A DNA stretch of 13,122 nucleotides from Pigoraptor vietnamica (taxonomy: Eukaryota; Opisthokonta; Filasterea), in the NCBI GenBank assembly GCA_943704525.1, contig CALSCQ010002963.1, positions 1 to 13,122 of the forward strand. Direction: 5' to 3'. The position numbers and the translations under genes were made by a program. The notes under the pieces were generated by a model. The model had not been told where the DNA came from, ran no database searches, and was given only the letters and a program-made list of their open reading frames with translations. Shown one piece after another: positions 1-13,122 of this stretch. The stretch's first letter is position 1, and each line of letters opens with the position of its first letter.

Positions 1-7
1 GGCTATG

Positions 8-32
8 TTTTTTTTTTTTTTTTTTTTTTTTT
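8..32 (+). repeat. Poly-T tract (25 nt)
   Basis: An uninterrupted run of 25 T lies 26 nt before the TAG acceptor of the first gene. It probably serves as that intron's polypyrimidine tract. Homopolymers of this length are also error-prone in sequencing, so the exact length is uncertain. Confidence 0.8.
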
Positions 33-58
33 GGCTCACATAATTATTCATCGTTTAG

Positions 59-549
59 GCGGGAGGAACCTGTGGTACTATGAGGGCGACTGCATCACGA
101 AGACGGGCGCCATCGTCGGCGGTGTGATCGCGGGCATCATCGTTCTCATTATTATCATCGCGGCCGTCGTCATGTGCTGCCGCCAGGGGAGCCGGTACCA
201 CTACTCGGTGGGTCGATGCAGGCACCTGTTGTATCCCCTTCACACATAGGGTCGTGTTCAGTCCGTCCTCTTTTCTCACGGAGACCCTGCCGGACAGAAC
301 TACTGGACGTCCTCCGGGGCTGTCGTCACGGCGCCCGCGGCCGTTGTCCAGACGCCCGACGGCACCTACATTGCCTCCGGGCCCGGCGCCGTCCCCACGG
401 CCGTGTACACGACTGGCTACGCTCAGCCGTACGCTGCCGGTGCCCCCCCTGCATACAGCGCCGAGTACCCGCAGGCGTATCCCCAAGGGTACCCCCCGCA
501 GCAGGCCTATCCCCAGCAGGGCTATCCCGCTCAGCAGTACCCTCAGTAG
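59..549 (+). CDS. Single-pass membrane protein with PPxY, Tyr/Pro/Gln-rich tail (5' partial)
   Basis: Two exons are visible, 59-207 and 298-549 (stop TAG at 547-549), joined in phase 0 by a 90-nt GTGGGT...CAG intron. The first visible exon probably starts at 59, after a TAG acceptor preceded by a 25-T pyrimidine tract, so the true start lies upstream; an ATG-like read-through from 31 is less likely. About 132 residues are seen: a short extracellular-type stretch (NLWYYEGDC), one strongly hydrophobic helix (GAIVGGVIAGIIVLIIII) with GxxxG spacing, a juxtamembrane CC pair that could be palmitoylated, then a tail with PPAY and repeated YPQQ/GYP units. This layout (Cys-bearing ectodomain, one helix, PPxY tail) resembles Shisa/VOPP1/WBP1-type adaptors of WW-domain ubiquitin ligases, but I cannot assign it to a family. 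The function is unknown; the PPxY role is inferred. Confidence 0.6.
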
Positions 550-859
550 TGTTTGTGCGAAACGAACTCGCGTGGTGATGTGTGTAAGTGTGCGCGCGCG
601 TGTGGATGTCGAGATAGTAGCGCCAAGGTGCACTGCGCGCGCTGCCTTTGCCGGAGCGTGCGTTTTGTATGTGCGCGGATTATTGTCTTTTCCGTTGGTT
701 TTACTACAAAAACGAAAGGAGAAAAGCGCGCACTGGGTTTTTACGTCGGAATCGAGGCTGTGGACGCTTGCATCGACATATGTTTTCGACGTGGACTCAG
801 ATCTTTATGTACCGCGCTCTTCTTTGGCTGGATGGCCCGCGGCACGAAACACTGTGTGC
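550..859. other. Convergent 3' intergenic region
   Basis: These 310 bases separate the stop codons of the membrane-protein gene (+) and the isomerase gene (-). I see no supported gene. No AATAAA polyadenylation signal is evident on either strand, so the 3' ends of both mRNAs cannot be placed. Open frames here run across GC-rich sequence without recognisable protein character. Confidence 0.6.
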
Positions 860-1282
860 TCACAGCTTTGAGGACTTTCGCGTGGCAAACTTGATGATCT
901 CAGCGATAGTTTCCTCCGACGTCCACCTGTTCACGGACGTGCGTGCGACATCGAGGCATAAGAGGGCGCCAATAACGAATTGTACGCGAAAAACAAACGT
1001 CGAAAACAGACATGGAGAGGAGTGATACACGACGACCGAGTTGTTAAGGAATCAGAGGAGGGGATACACGACGAGGCAGCCCAGGGAACAGTAGTGCCCG
1101 CACACATGCTCAGTACACATTTGTTCAGCAGTACCTCTGGTTGAGAATTTGGACCTCGCGCGCGTTGACGGCCTTCAGCCCTTTGATGGAGTGCTCGGTG
1201 CAAAGCTGTTGCGCCCACCGTTAATTACTGACTTTTAAAGCGGGGATGTGGCATTCTGTCGCACTGTCGAACTGCCAAGGGC

Positions 1283-1313
<31 letters not shown>

Positions 1314-2768
1314 TCACACACAGACACACACACAGACACACACACACACACACACACGCACGCACACACACACCACACACGCAAACACACACACAATACA
1401 CACATACGCACGCACGCATGCAATACCTCTCCCGGTGCGCCGTACAAGCACACTCACTAACACAAATATGCCCACATACACTACCGCTCGCATTTCTCAC
1501 CCTCTTCGAGGCCATGAGTGAGTTCACATTGCGCGAGGCAACGTCCTTCACCCTCTTCGACACTTCCGCCTCGAACGACGACGCCGGGAAAACCGACGAC
1601 ACAAACCCACACGAGAGCGCTTCTTGCGCCGTGAGTATGCGCCCGGCCAGCAACACCTCCGACGCAAGCGAACGGCCCATGCAAGCTGCACAGATGTACC
1701 CGTCGTCAGCGAGGCCTTCGTTGCCATTGTGCGTCGAATTTCACATTCTGCGTGCTTGAAGAGTGCCATGAAGGTGTCCGTATTCAGCGACGTACCTGGG
1801 AATGTCACCGACGAGCATGCCTCGGGGCACAACGCAAGCTTCGTGAATGGAGTCGAGAAGGTCGCCGTCTCGCTGGCGTACACAATGTCGCACAGGCCAA
1901 GAACAGTCACACCGATGCCTGACCAACACATTCCCGCGTCAGACACGCCAACTAATACTCGCAACGTCAAAAGCACGCAGTGCGCGGCGAGTGTATGCGT
2001 GGGTGGGTGCGTTGACTAAGTATATGCGTGCGTGCCTGCGTGGACTAAGTGTATACGTGCGTGCGTGTGCGACTTTTCACTCACCGACGGCGGGTCCGTT
2101 GACGGCCGCAATGAGGACCTTCGGGAATTCGATGATGTTGTCCACAAAGTATTGGAACGTGCCCATCGACTCGGTGAGCAGCCGCTGAAACTCGCCTGAG
2201 AGCGCGTCGCATGTAGGGAAAACGATCAACAAATGCAACGACAAACAATACAATGACCACAACAAACGCAAGCGTAAATCCCCAATGTCACTCCAACACA
2301 AAACGCGCGACATACAAGTAAGACGATAATGCCGGACAATATGTCAGCGGTTCGTTTGAGGTACGCACTCGCATCCGACAGTCCCTGTGCCTGCTCGAAC
2401 ATGGCCGTGAAGTCATTGCCGCTCGAGAAGTAGCGACCAGTGCCGGTCAAGACCTGTTGCGCACATCCATTTAGCAGCTAATTATGTTTGCGTAGACATT
2501 CAGCAGTTCGTTACGGCCAGCGAGTCCCACCGCCACCCGCACGTCATCGGACGTTGTGCCAAACTTGAGAAGGGCCACAATGTCGGCATACGTGTCGCGG
2601 TCGATCGCGTTGTATTTCTGTCAATTGTAATGAGATATAAGACTGGGTCCGCAACATACAACAATCGCTAGTCACTAACGGTCGCACCTGCGGCCTATTC
2701 AGGCGAATCGTGAGGACGCCATCGGCAAGCGAAGCCGCCACGCGCGGCGACGTCTTTGGGAGCGACAT
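860..2768 (-). CDS. ECI2: Peroxisomal delta3,delta2-enoyl-CoA isomerase (ECI2/PECI type)
   Basis: Crotonase-fold enzyme that shifts cis/trans-3-enoyl-CoA double bonds to trans-2 so that unsaturated fatty acids can enter beta-oxidation. Exons in transcript order: 2768-2688, 2617-2531, 2453-about 2312, 2195-2085, 1918-1796, 1685-1501, 1205-1135, 926-860; about 281-288 residues. Family motifs read in order: [23 protein letters not shown] (oxyanion loop), [50 protein letters not shown] (Glu at the usual isomerase catalytic position), [10 protein letters not shown], and a C-terminal SSKL peroxisome signal. Human ECI2 carries an N-terminal acyl-CoA-binding domain; none is seen here. The ATG at 2768 is chosen because the isomerase fold follows directly; an in-frame ATG at 2903 would add 45 residues. 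The exon 3 donor is uncertain (see findings). The other phases all agree. Confidence 0.93.
1283..1420. repeat. Imperfect (CA)n microsatellite in isomerase intron 6
   Basis: CA-rich tract with CAGA, CACG and CAAA interruptions, lying within the intron between exons 1685-1501 and 1205-1135. In the sense (minus) strand it is (TG)n. Open frames across it encode His-Thr or Cys-Val repeats and are not genes. Confidence 0.9.
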
Positions 2769-3481
2769 GTCAGACAACGGAGTCGTGCTGCAGAATGTCC
2801 GCAGCCGCAACAGCTTTAGAAACAACCGCAGGGCTTCAGGCTCCGCCGTCGGAGGCGAACGTAACGATGCGTAACGATCACGTGCCAGACACTTGTTATA
2901 CATATATGTATTTAAGGGTAAGGTATTTCCTTAAATTAGGAAACCGTGTCGCTTTATGATCGGATTAGTGCGGATACGCCCTTTGCTAGCCCGCCAAAAT
3001 CGATTAAATTGGAAATTTCCATCAAATTTGGCAATTTTTTCGCCCGATTTCAATGTAATGGCGACGACCAACTCGCACCAGGTTCCCCCACTGGGCGTCC
3101 AGTGGAATGTGTCTGCGACGGTGGCTGTTTCACTCTCGCGAGGAAAAGACGAAACGAGAAAGAAGAAAGGCGCTACGTGTGCTAGCGCGAAACTAGCGAG
3201 GAACTCCTTGCCGCATCCACATTTTGTTGGCTCTCTCTTCGCGTGACTTCGTTTGCCATCGGGCGCACTTGCATCTCCGATTGTGCAAAGTGCGTGCGCG
3301 AACCTTTTCTTCGTTAGACGTCGCGGGAAATGACGGCTTCATAGCCCCTACGTCGTTTTTGCGCGTGGGCGCGACTGCTGCTCTGTGGGCGCTGTGAGGC
3401 GCATCGTCGTGGGGTGGAGGGGCCGGTCCTTCGGCCGCTCCCATCCCCTGCGGCGAGGCGCTGCGTGCACGTCGCAGCAAC
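2769..3481. promoter_or_regulatory. Divergent promoter region between ECI2 and IFT46
   Basis: These 713 bases lie between two diverging start codons. The centre (about 2885-3060) is far more AT-rich than its surroundings. It holds a 14-bp perfect palindrome ATACATATATGTAT (2898-2911), overlapped by an 8-bp inverted repeat ATTTAAGG/CCTTAAAT (2910-2917 and 2929-2936), a CACGTG E-box core (2879-2884), a doubled GTAACGAT element (2861-2878) and GGAAATTTCC (3011-3020), which fits the kappa-B pattern. Transcription-factor assignments are inference. No gene is supported here. Confidence 0.6.
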
Positions 3482-6509
<3,028 letters not shown>

Positions 6510-7116
6510 GCGCGTGGGTCGCCTCCTCGCATGTCGTGGGCTCCCCTCTGCCGGCCGTTCCTGTCGAGTCTGTGTGCCAGCCTCGCTGGGTGCAGCAGCC
6601 GATTGTACAGTGGTTGAATGTGTCGCGCATGTCCCGACGTGCTATGACTTATTTTTTTTGTTGTTTCTTGTCCTGTTGGTTATGTGGTTACTCTGGCGAA
6701 GGTTTCTTGGGCGTGCCCTATTTGCATGCGCGTGCGGAGCGTGTCCGCGTCGCGTGCGCCGTTTCCGCGCTATCCCTTTTCTCGTCAGTCCATGTGCCTG
6801 CACGAGGGACCACGCCCAGAAATGAAAGCCAGTTAATGCTTCTAACTATTACTCCACGCGCGCACATGACCTGTGTAATGTGTCCACGAGCGCTCGAAGT
6901 GCGCTTTTTCCTGGTTGGTCGGCAAGGCGAGAAAGGTGCCAGCTGATGTCTGGACACCCGTCAATGTGGACAGCAGGCGACGGTCGTCCACCTTGCAGTT
7001 GAGCTGAGTTCAGAAAAAGCACATCGCCTTGCCGCAGTTGCATGAAACAGCTTTACAGTTCGGCCATTGGGCGTCGTGCAGTCCGTTTCGCGTGTTCTTG
7101 GTGGGCTGTTTGTGCA
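6510..7116. other. Intergenic region between IFT46 and ADAT2
   Basis: These 607 bases hold the IFT46 3' end and the ADAT2 upstream region. I see no supported gene: the open frames have no recognisable protein character. A run of eight T occurs near 6652-6659. An inverted CCAAT box (CCATTGG, 7064-7070) lies about 47 bp before the ADAT2 ATG and may be part of its promoter. Confidence 0.55.
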
Positions 7117-8697
<1,581 letters not shown>

Positions 8698-9197
8698 ACG
8701 GAGCACGGAATCCGTACATTTTTCCAAGTTCAACCGTTGTGCTTGCGGTGTTTCATTGGATTACGTCTGGACATCGTGCACTTCGCCGGCGATTGCGAGA
8801 GGCGCCTCAAGGGACCCCTGACGACGACGTCGCCATGCCCCGTGTGGCTCTCCGTGGCTGTTATATGCCCTTGTGGCCCCCCAGCAGACTCCATCACGAG
8901 GAGCCGTCTTTCGGTTATTGGCGCACACAGCGCTCTTTGTGTGAATTGGACGACTGACTGAAATGAAAATGGCGAAACAACACTCACAACGGACATTTCC
9001 GACGAGCCCTTTGTATCACTTGACGGCACGCGCCAAGGCGCACCCTTCACCCGACACGCACAAACGCATTCTTTCGCACGCGCCGCACGCACGCGCCGCA
9101 CACACAGCCAATTCGTCCCAAACGTTTCGCCGGTCGCGCCAGCGCGCGCGGCGATTGCATCTACGAAAACGGCCAACCCAACGCGCGCGACGAAGGC
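8698..9197. other. Convergent 3' intergenic region
   Basis: These 500 bases separate the stop codons of ADAT2 (+) and uL1m (-). I checked open frames on both strands and see no supported gene or family motif. No clear AATAAA signal is visible. Both upstream proteins end at plausible family lengths, so I do not expect further coding exons here. Confidence 0.55.
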
Positions 9198-10033
9198 TCA
9201 GAGGATCGCCTGGACGCCCTGCAGTTTCCTGCGCTCGGCGATCGTCTTCATGATGTTGTGGCGGACTTTGAACAGAGGGCCACCCGACGCCATCACGCCA
9301 ATGGACACGACGAACTTGCCTGAGGACGGAAGAGGGAGAACAGTCGCGGGGTAAGAACAAGCTAGCAACAAAGCCATGAGGACATACACACGAACGCACA
9401 AATATCATGCAAAATAAGTCCCAATTGGCTCGCGATAACAACAAGAAGGAAGCCGCAACACTCACCGAGGTTCGATGCCGAACGGTGTACGTCAATGTCC
9501 CGCAACATAGCGTCGACGTTTTCCGTCAGCTGTTCGTCCGTAAGCGACAACTGCAACACATCCACGTCGCATCAGTCGAGTAATCGCAGGCAGAGGAAAC
9601 TCCGCACGCACAGTGAAACCGACGCGGCGATGCTTAATCCGCCGTATGCGACGCACTGCCGCATCCCGCCAATCAACCGCACCCACACACGCACGTGACG
9701 ACTCGAGAAGCACCAACGCACCTTTCCGGCGGGGAACATGAACATGCCGTTCTTGGTGCACTTCACTTGGGAGCCGTTCTTGAACTTCGTCACGAGGTCC
9801 CCAATGTCCGCGCTCACCATCCCTACAACATGCGCGGGGGGTTCAGTGTGTCGGCGCTGCGTTCTACGCAACAGTCGATCGCGCTCACTCCAGATGTAAA
9901 TATACGATTGGAGGAAATTGTGACACCAACTCCGACGGACATGGAGAGAGAAGAAGGAGAGGAAGAGAGCCGTAAAACAATGGGAGAACAGAAAGCAGAG
10001 TTGCGAGAATGCGACGAAGAAAGTTCTCGGGCT

Positions 10034-10069
<36 letters not shown>

Positions 10070-11041
10070 CCCTTCTTCACGGTGGGCATGTCCTCACGGA
10101 GGATCGACGCAACGCCCTTGAGCAGCGGAATGGCATCCGGCGTCGCGAGGAAGCGCTGAAAGCTGGGCTTCTTGCCCTCCTCTGCAATCTGCGTGACATT
10201 TCAAACGGCACACTCAGTGGCGCGCAACAGGGTGTTCCTTTGGTGCGTTGCGGTGCGCGGTGTGTGAGTGCGTGTGCCCGCGTGTTTGTCTGTTTTTGCG
10301 GGTGTGAGTATGTGAGTATGTCTGCTTGTGCGTGTGAGTATGTGCGCACACACACAATGTGTGCTCCTCTGTGGATGTGCCTGTGCACGAGGTTCAATGG
10401 CATCTAAACCATCGTGACAATGCCCACCTTCTCAATGACGTCCTTCCCGGCGACGAGATCCGCGCCCGCCTTCTGAGCCTCGGCGGCAGCAGCACCCTGC
10501 ACGCAGCATTTGTGGTGTGTGGTGAGCCGTATGTTTGGGCGCACGAGAGACTGCGCAGCGCGCATGCCATGCAGTGTGTTCGAGCACATTGAGGCCACAC
10601 AACACACGCCCAAGTACAAATTCCGGTTATGTGCGCACTCGCCTCCGCAAACACGCATATTGTCGGGGGCTTCCGCGTCGCATACGGCGGGTTAAGCATC
10701 GCCAGAAACGGGTCTCGAAGGCGCTCCTTCTTCTTTGTGCTTTCGTGGTCGACCATGTCCACGAGGACAAACAGCAGCAGACTCTTGTTATCGGGCACCT
10801 CGTGCACAGCCGCGTACGCGCGAATCGCACGCAATGCCTCGCCCAACGGAAGCGGCGGCTCATTACCCTGGCGTGCGGCGAAGACTACGTCGCCCCTTCG
10901 CTCGCCGTGCTCGGATGCATCCTTACCCACGTGCCGCGCCGCAACCGCTGATAGGGACCGCATGCACGCACGCGAATAAGGAACGGTTGAGATGCGAAGC
11001 ATCGCAGGCGACCACGCGCGCAGAAGCACGGTCGCCGCCAT
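9198..11041 (-). CDS. MRPL1: Mitochondrial large-subunit ribosomal protein uL1m
   Basis: Mitochondrial L1-type protein, by family the L1-stalk component of the large ribosomal subunit. Exons in transcript order: 11041-10643, 10496-10428, 10188-10071, 9822-9722, 9550-9466, 9319-9198; phases agree, giving 297 residues. The first about 40 residues are Arg/Ser/Ala-rich without acids (MAATVLLRAWSPAMLRISTV), as in a mitochondrial presequence. L1 landmarks: PTICVFAEG (joined across exons 1/2), AAEAQKAGADLV, FLATPDAIPLL, REDMPTVKKGG, DIGDLVTKFKNGSQVKC, then SLTDEQLTENVDAML and VVSIGVMASGGPLFKV at the C-terminus. The mitochondrial form MPTxxxG replaces bacterial GLMPNPKxG, which argues for a nuclear mitochondrial gene. 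Intron 1 starts with GC (GCGAGT) instead of GT. Confidence 0.9.
9626..9654 (+). repeat. Inverted repeat arm 1 (uL1m intron 4)
   Basis: 29-bp arm that begins GGCGATGCTTAA and ends GTATGCGACGC. It matches the reverse complement of 10675-10703 at 28 of 29 positions (T/C difference at position 13 of the arm). It lies in the intron 9721-9551 of uL1m. Confidence 0.93.
10034..10070 (-). repeat. (GTGC)n tetranucleotide repeat at the start of uL1m intron 3
   Basis: About nine GCAC units on the plus strand, which read GTGC in the uL1m sense strand. The tract abuts exon 3, whose donor (GTGCGT) is formed by the first repeat unit. Confidence 0.93.
10675..10703 (-). repeat. Inverted repeat arm 2 (uL1m exon 1 coding)
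   Basis: Partner of 9626-9654, located in coding exon 1. Read on the minus strand it encodes LAMLNPPYATR (about residues 113-123), in the part of L1 that precedes VFAEG. Confidence 0.93.
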
Positions 11042-11248
11042 TCTCCGTGCGTCTCACCCGCACACAAAACACGTGCATCGACACGCTACAAGTACTGAGG
11101 CAGTGCCCCGTTTTATGACTGCGCAAAAAGCATCCCACAAAACGAAATTAAGTATTGAATTCTCTCTGTAAAATGAGGTCTATAAACTGCTTAATTCCTA
11201 CAACAATAAGGATGAATATCAGTATCAAAATCGTTCCAGCTTCAATCT
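11042..11248. other. Intergenic region between kinase 3' end and uL1m start
   Basis: These 207 bases lie between two tandem minus-strand genes. The part nearer the kinase (about 11110-11248) is AT-rich relative to the window; the part nearer uL1m is GC-rich. It must hold the kinase 3' UTR and the uL1m promoter. I see no defined element that I can name with confidence. Confidence 0.55.
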
Positions 11249-13122
11249 TCACGCCTCAGAGTGCGCGCTTTGGAGCATGTTGTCAGTCGACTGGACGCTC
11301 GTCGCCAACGTCTCGTCGATAACGGGATCGTACGGCGACGCTTCCACATTCTTGCTCTCAACCGTCGCCATTTCAAACGTCAGGTAGCCGTCGCGGCCCT
11401 CTTGCCGACTGTCGAGCGGCAGATAATCCCTCGATCCAAACTTCGCCGGCGTGTTGGCGCGCGGGCGTGGCGGCTTTGGGCTATCCTCGAACGACACGTC
11501 CATCCCACTGGAGCGACCGAGGAGGCCGTTGGTCCCCGTGAGTGTCGGCCTGCCGAGCGGAAGCATGCCGAGGCCCTCGAAAGAGGCGAGAATCATGGCA
11601 AACGACGGGCGGCTGCTCGGCTCAATGTCCCAGCAGCGAAGCATGAGGTCGTACACGTCCTCCGGACAGTTCGCGGGGCGAGGGAGCCTGTTGCCCTTGA
11701 GGACGTGGTTGAGCACATTGGCGTTCGCGATGCCTTGATACGGCGACTGCACGACAGAGAGAGCGAGGGTTAAAGCAGGATCGCGCCGGACTGAGACTCT
11801 GCTGCGTGAAGTGGCGCACATCCAATGAACTAGCGGCGCGAGCATACCTCTCCGAAGGACCATATTTCCCACAGTGTCACACCGTAAGCCCACCTACGTC
11901 AAAGAGGAGAGCGTTTTAATGAGCACAGGCACAAGCAACGAGAGGAACAGACGGCACGGAATGGCGCATCACTTACACGTCGCTGTGTTCGTTGAAGATG
12001 CGCTTCGTGAGGCACTCGGGCGACAACCTGCGCGGTAACAGTTGAGTCGATCTATGGTCCATGAAAAGTCACTTGCATACGCGCTCGTGTGCGTTTGTGC
12101 GCGTGTGTGTGCGTACTTAGCGCACATCGCGCACACGTCGCGCATCAACACGCACCACTTAACCGGCAGCTTTTGGTTCTTCGTCTTCGTAATCTTGTAG
12201 TCCTCTCCGTCTTGAAGGTGGCGCGAGAGCCCGAAGTCCGCTGCAACGATAGCACAGCGGGTTGCAGTCAGCGGCCGAGTGCTCTACCCATCGCATGGAC
12301 AAAGCTGACCCTCAGAGCCATGATGTCACGCTCACCAATCTTCACAATGTAGTTTCCGTCCGCTTCGGCTACGAGGCAGTTGCGCGCGGCGAGGTCCTGC
12401 AACAGGCACCACAGCACACAATTAGCCTCCTCAGTTTCAGTTGGGCAAACTAAGGGGTCTGTTTGGTAACGCGAACAGTCGGCACGCATAGCACACAAAA
12501 AGCTCCCGTGGAGTTGATATAAAAGCGTCTGTTTGATAACACTAGGAGCAGTTCGGCATGCAGAGACGATGGGGGCACACGCGCACGCACCCTGTGCACA
12601 ATCTTGACGGACGCGAGATGGGCCATCCCGGCAGCAATGTCTGCAATGGGAACACGAAGTGAGGGGGTGAAAGTAAACACGCTCACAAGTGTTCATGAGG
12701 CACGTCCACGAAAGTCCCGCGCCATGCGCCTTCGGATGAACGCGTGCGCATGTGGCGCACAACTCACTCACCTTTCATGAACTGCGTGAGCTCCGCTTCA
12801 ACCGACGGCGTCCCCTGCATCCGCGTGGGAATTTGCTGCACAAACGTTCGCAAATTGCCGTGGTGCGCCATTTCCACGAGCACTGCAGGACCAACCGAGG
12901 CGCCGCGAGGTCAGACTGTGCGATGTCGGGCACGGACACGAAAGGCACGGGAAAAGGGCGCTGGCTCGGATAAGTTACCCCAAGTACATACGACAAGCTG
13001 TGACACACGCGTACGTTACACAAAAGCTGGAGTGCATTCCATACACACGGGATTGTGATGCAAAACACTCACCAAGCATGGGCTCGACTACGGTAGCGTA
13101 GTTTCGTGAAAGAGACCCGGGG
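11249..13122 (-). CDS. Tyrosine kinase catalytic domain and C-terminal tail (5' partial)
   Basis: Eight exons in transcript order: 13122-13073 (runs off the window), 12882-12772, 12640-12591, 12396-12336, 12240-12156, 12027-11977, 11893-11848, 11746-11249; all phases agree, about 317 residues. Motifs: MLVLVEMAHHGNLRTF (hinge), IAAGMAHLASVKIVHR-DLAARN (catalytic loop of receptor-type tyrosine kinases, split by an intron after HR), VKIADFGLSR, one activation-loop Tyr (EDYKITKTKNQKLPVKW), LSPECL in place of APE, [20 protein letters not shown], and CPEDVYDLMLRCWDIEPSSR. The catalytic Asp residues are present; the glycine loop and VAIK lysine lie outside. The roughly 110-residue tail contains PKPPRPR (SH3-ligand-like) and tyrosines in DYLPLD, GYLTFEM and SPYDPV. 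Whether the full protein is a receptor or cytoplasmic cannot be seen. Confidence 0.93.

Noticed and set aside
1125-1134. Stop codon right after exon 6 of the isomerase (protein ending QRYC)
   Set aside because: A phase-matched 67-nt exon at 926-860 restores the family C-terminus and SKL signal, so this stop is intronic in the main form.
1246-1521. His-Thr repeat open frames
   Set aside because: They are translations of the intronic (CA)n tract of the isomerase gene.
2769-2903. N-terminal extension of the isomerase from the ATG at 2903
   Set aside because: The added 45 residues do not resemble an acyl-CoA-binding domain and the ATG sits inside the AT-rich promoter-like palindrome. Kept only as an alternative.
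3235-3265. Possible RFX X-box upstream of IFT46 (GTTTGCCATCGGGC)
   Set aside because: Only a half-site resembles the consensus; too weak to call.
10034-10070. Regular short repeats as a possible CRISPR array
   Set aside because: Units are 4 bp with no spacers, in a eukaryotic intron; it is a simple tandem repeat.
12241-12300. tRNA-like stretch in a kinase intron
   Set aside because: No cloverleaf with consistent stems or T-loop could be drawn; it is ordinary intron sequence.

Overview
This window looks like nuclear DNA from a compact, GC-rich, intron-dense unicellular eukaryote. No gene is bacterial in style. Five of the six genes are split by short spliceosomal introns (mostly 70-340 nt), and long dinucleotide repeats sit inside the introns. 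A metazoan-type tyrosine kinase, an intraflagellar transport gene (so the organism has a cilium or flagellum), a peroxisomal fatty-acid enzyme and a mitochondrial ribosomal protein together point to a holozoan. A choanoflagellate is the best guess, but this is inference and the species cannot be named from sequence alone.

Layout: (1) 59-549 (+), the 3' end of a small single-pass membrane protein with a Tyr/Pro/Gln-rich, PPxY-containing tail. (2) 860-2768 (-), an eight-exon peroxisomal delta3,delta2-enoyl-CoA isomerase (ECI2-like) whose tiny last exon supplies an SKL peroxisome signal. (3) 2769-3481, a divergent promoter region with an AT-rich core. (4) 3482-6509 (+), a seven-exon IFT46 whose N-terminus carries two CUE-like ubiquitin-binding modules. 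(5) 7117-8697 (+), a six-exon tRNA adenosine deaminase catalytic subunit (ADAT2). (6) 9198-11041 (-), a six-exon mitochondrial ribosomal protein uL1m (MRPL1). (7) 11249 to beyond 13122 (-), the C-terminal part of a tyrosine kinase with eight exons visible and a tyrosine/proline-rich tail. Genes 1/2 and ADAT2/uL1m are convergent, ECI/IFT46 are divergent, and the kinase and uL1m are in tandem.

The genes do not form one pathway; they are ordinary cell-biology genes packed at roughly 200-700 bp spacing. The exon models were joined by hand from GT/GC-AG junctions, phase agreement and match to the known protein families. Most junctions are firm; the ECI exon 3 donor is not.

The most unusual points are the apparent CUE-CUE-IFT46 fusion, a 29-bp near-perfect inverted copy of uL1m coding sequence inside an intron of the same gene, a well-supported GC-AG intron, a donor site embedded in a GTGC repeat, and complementary (GU)n/(CA)n tracts in two introns of IFT46.
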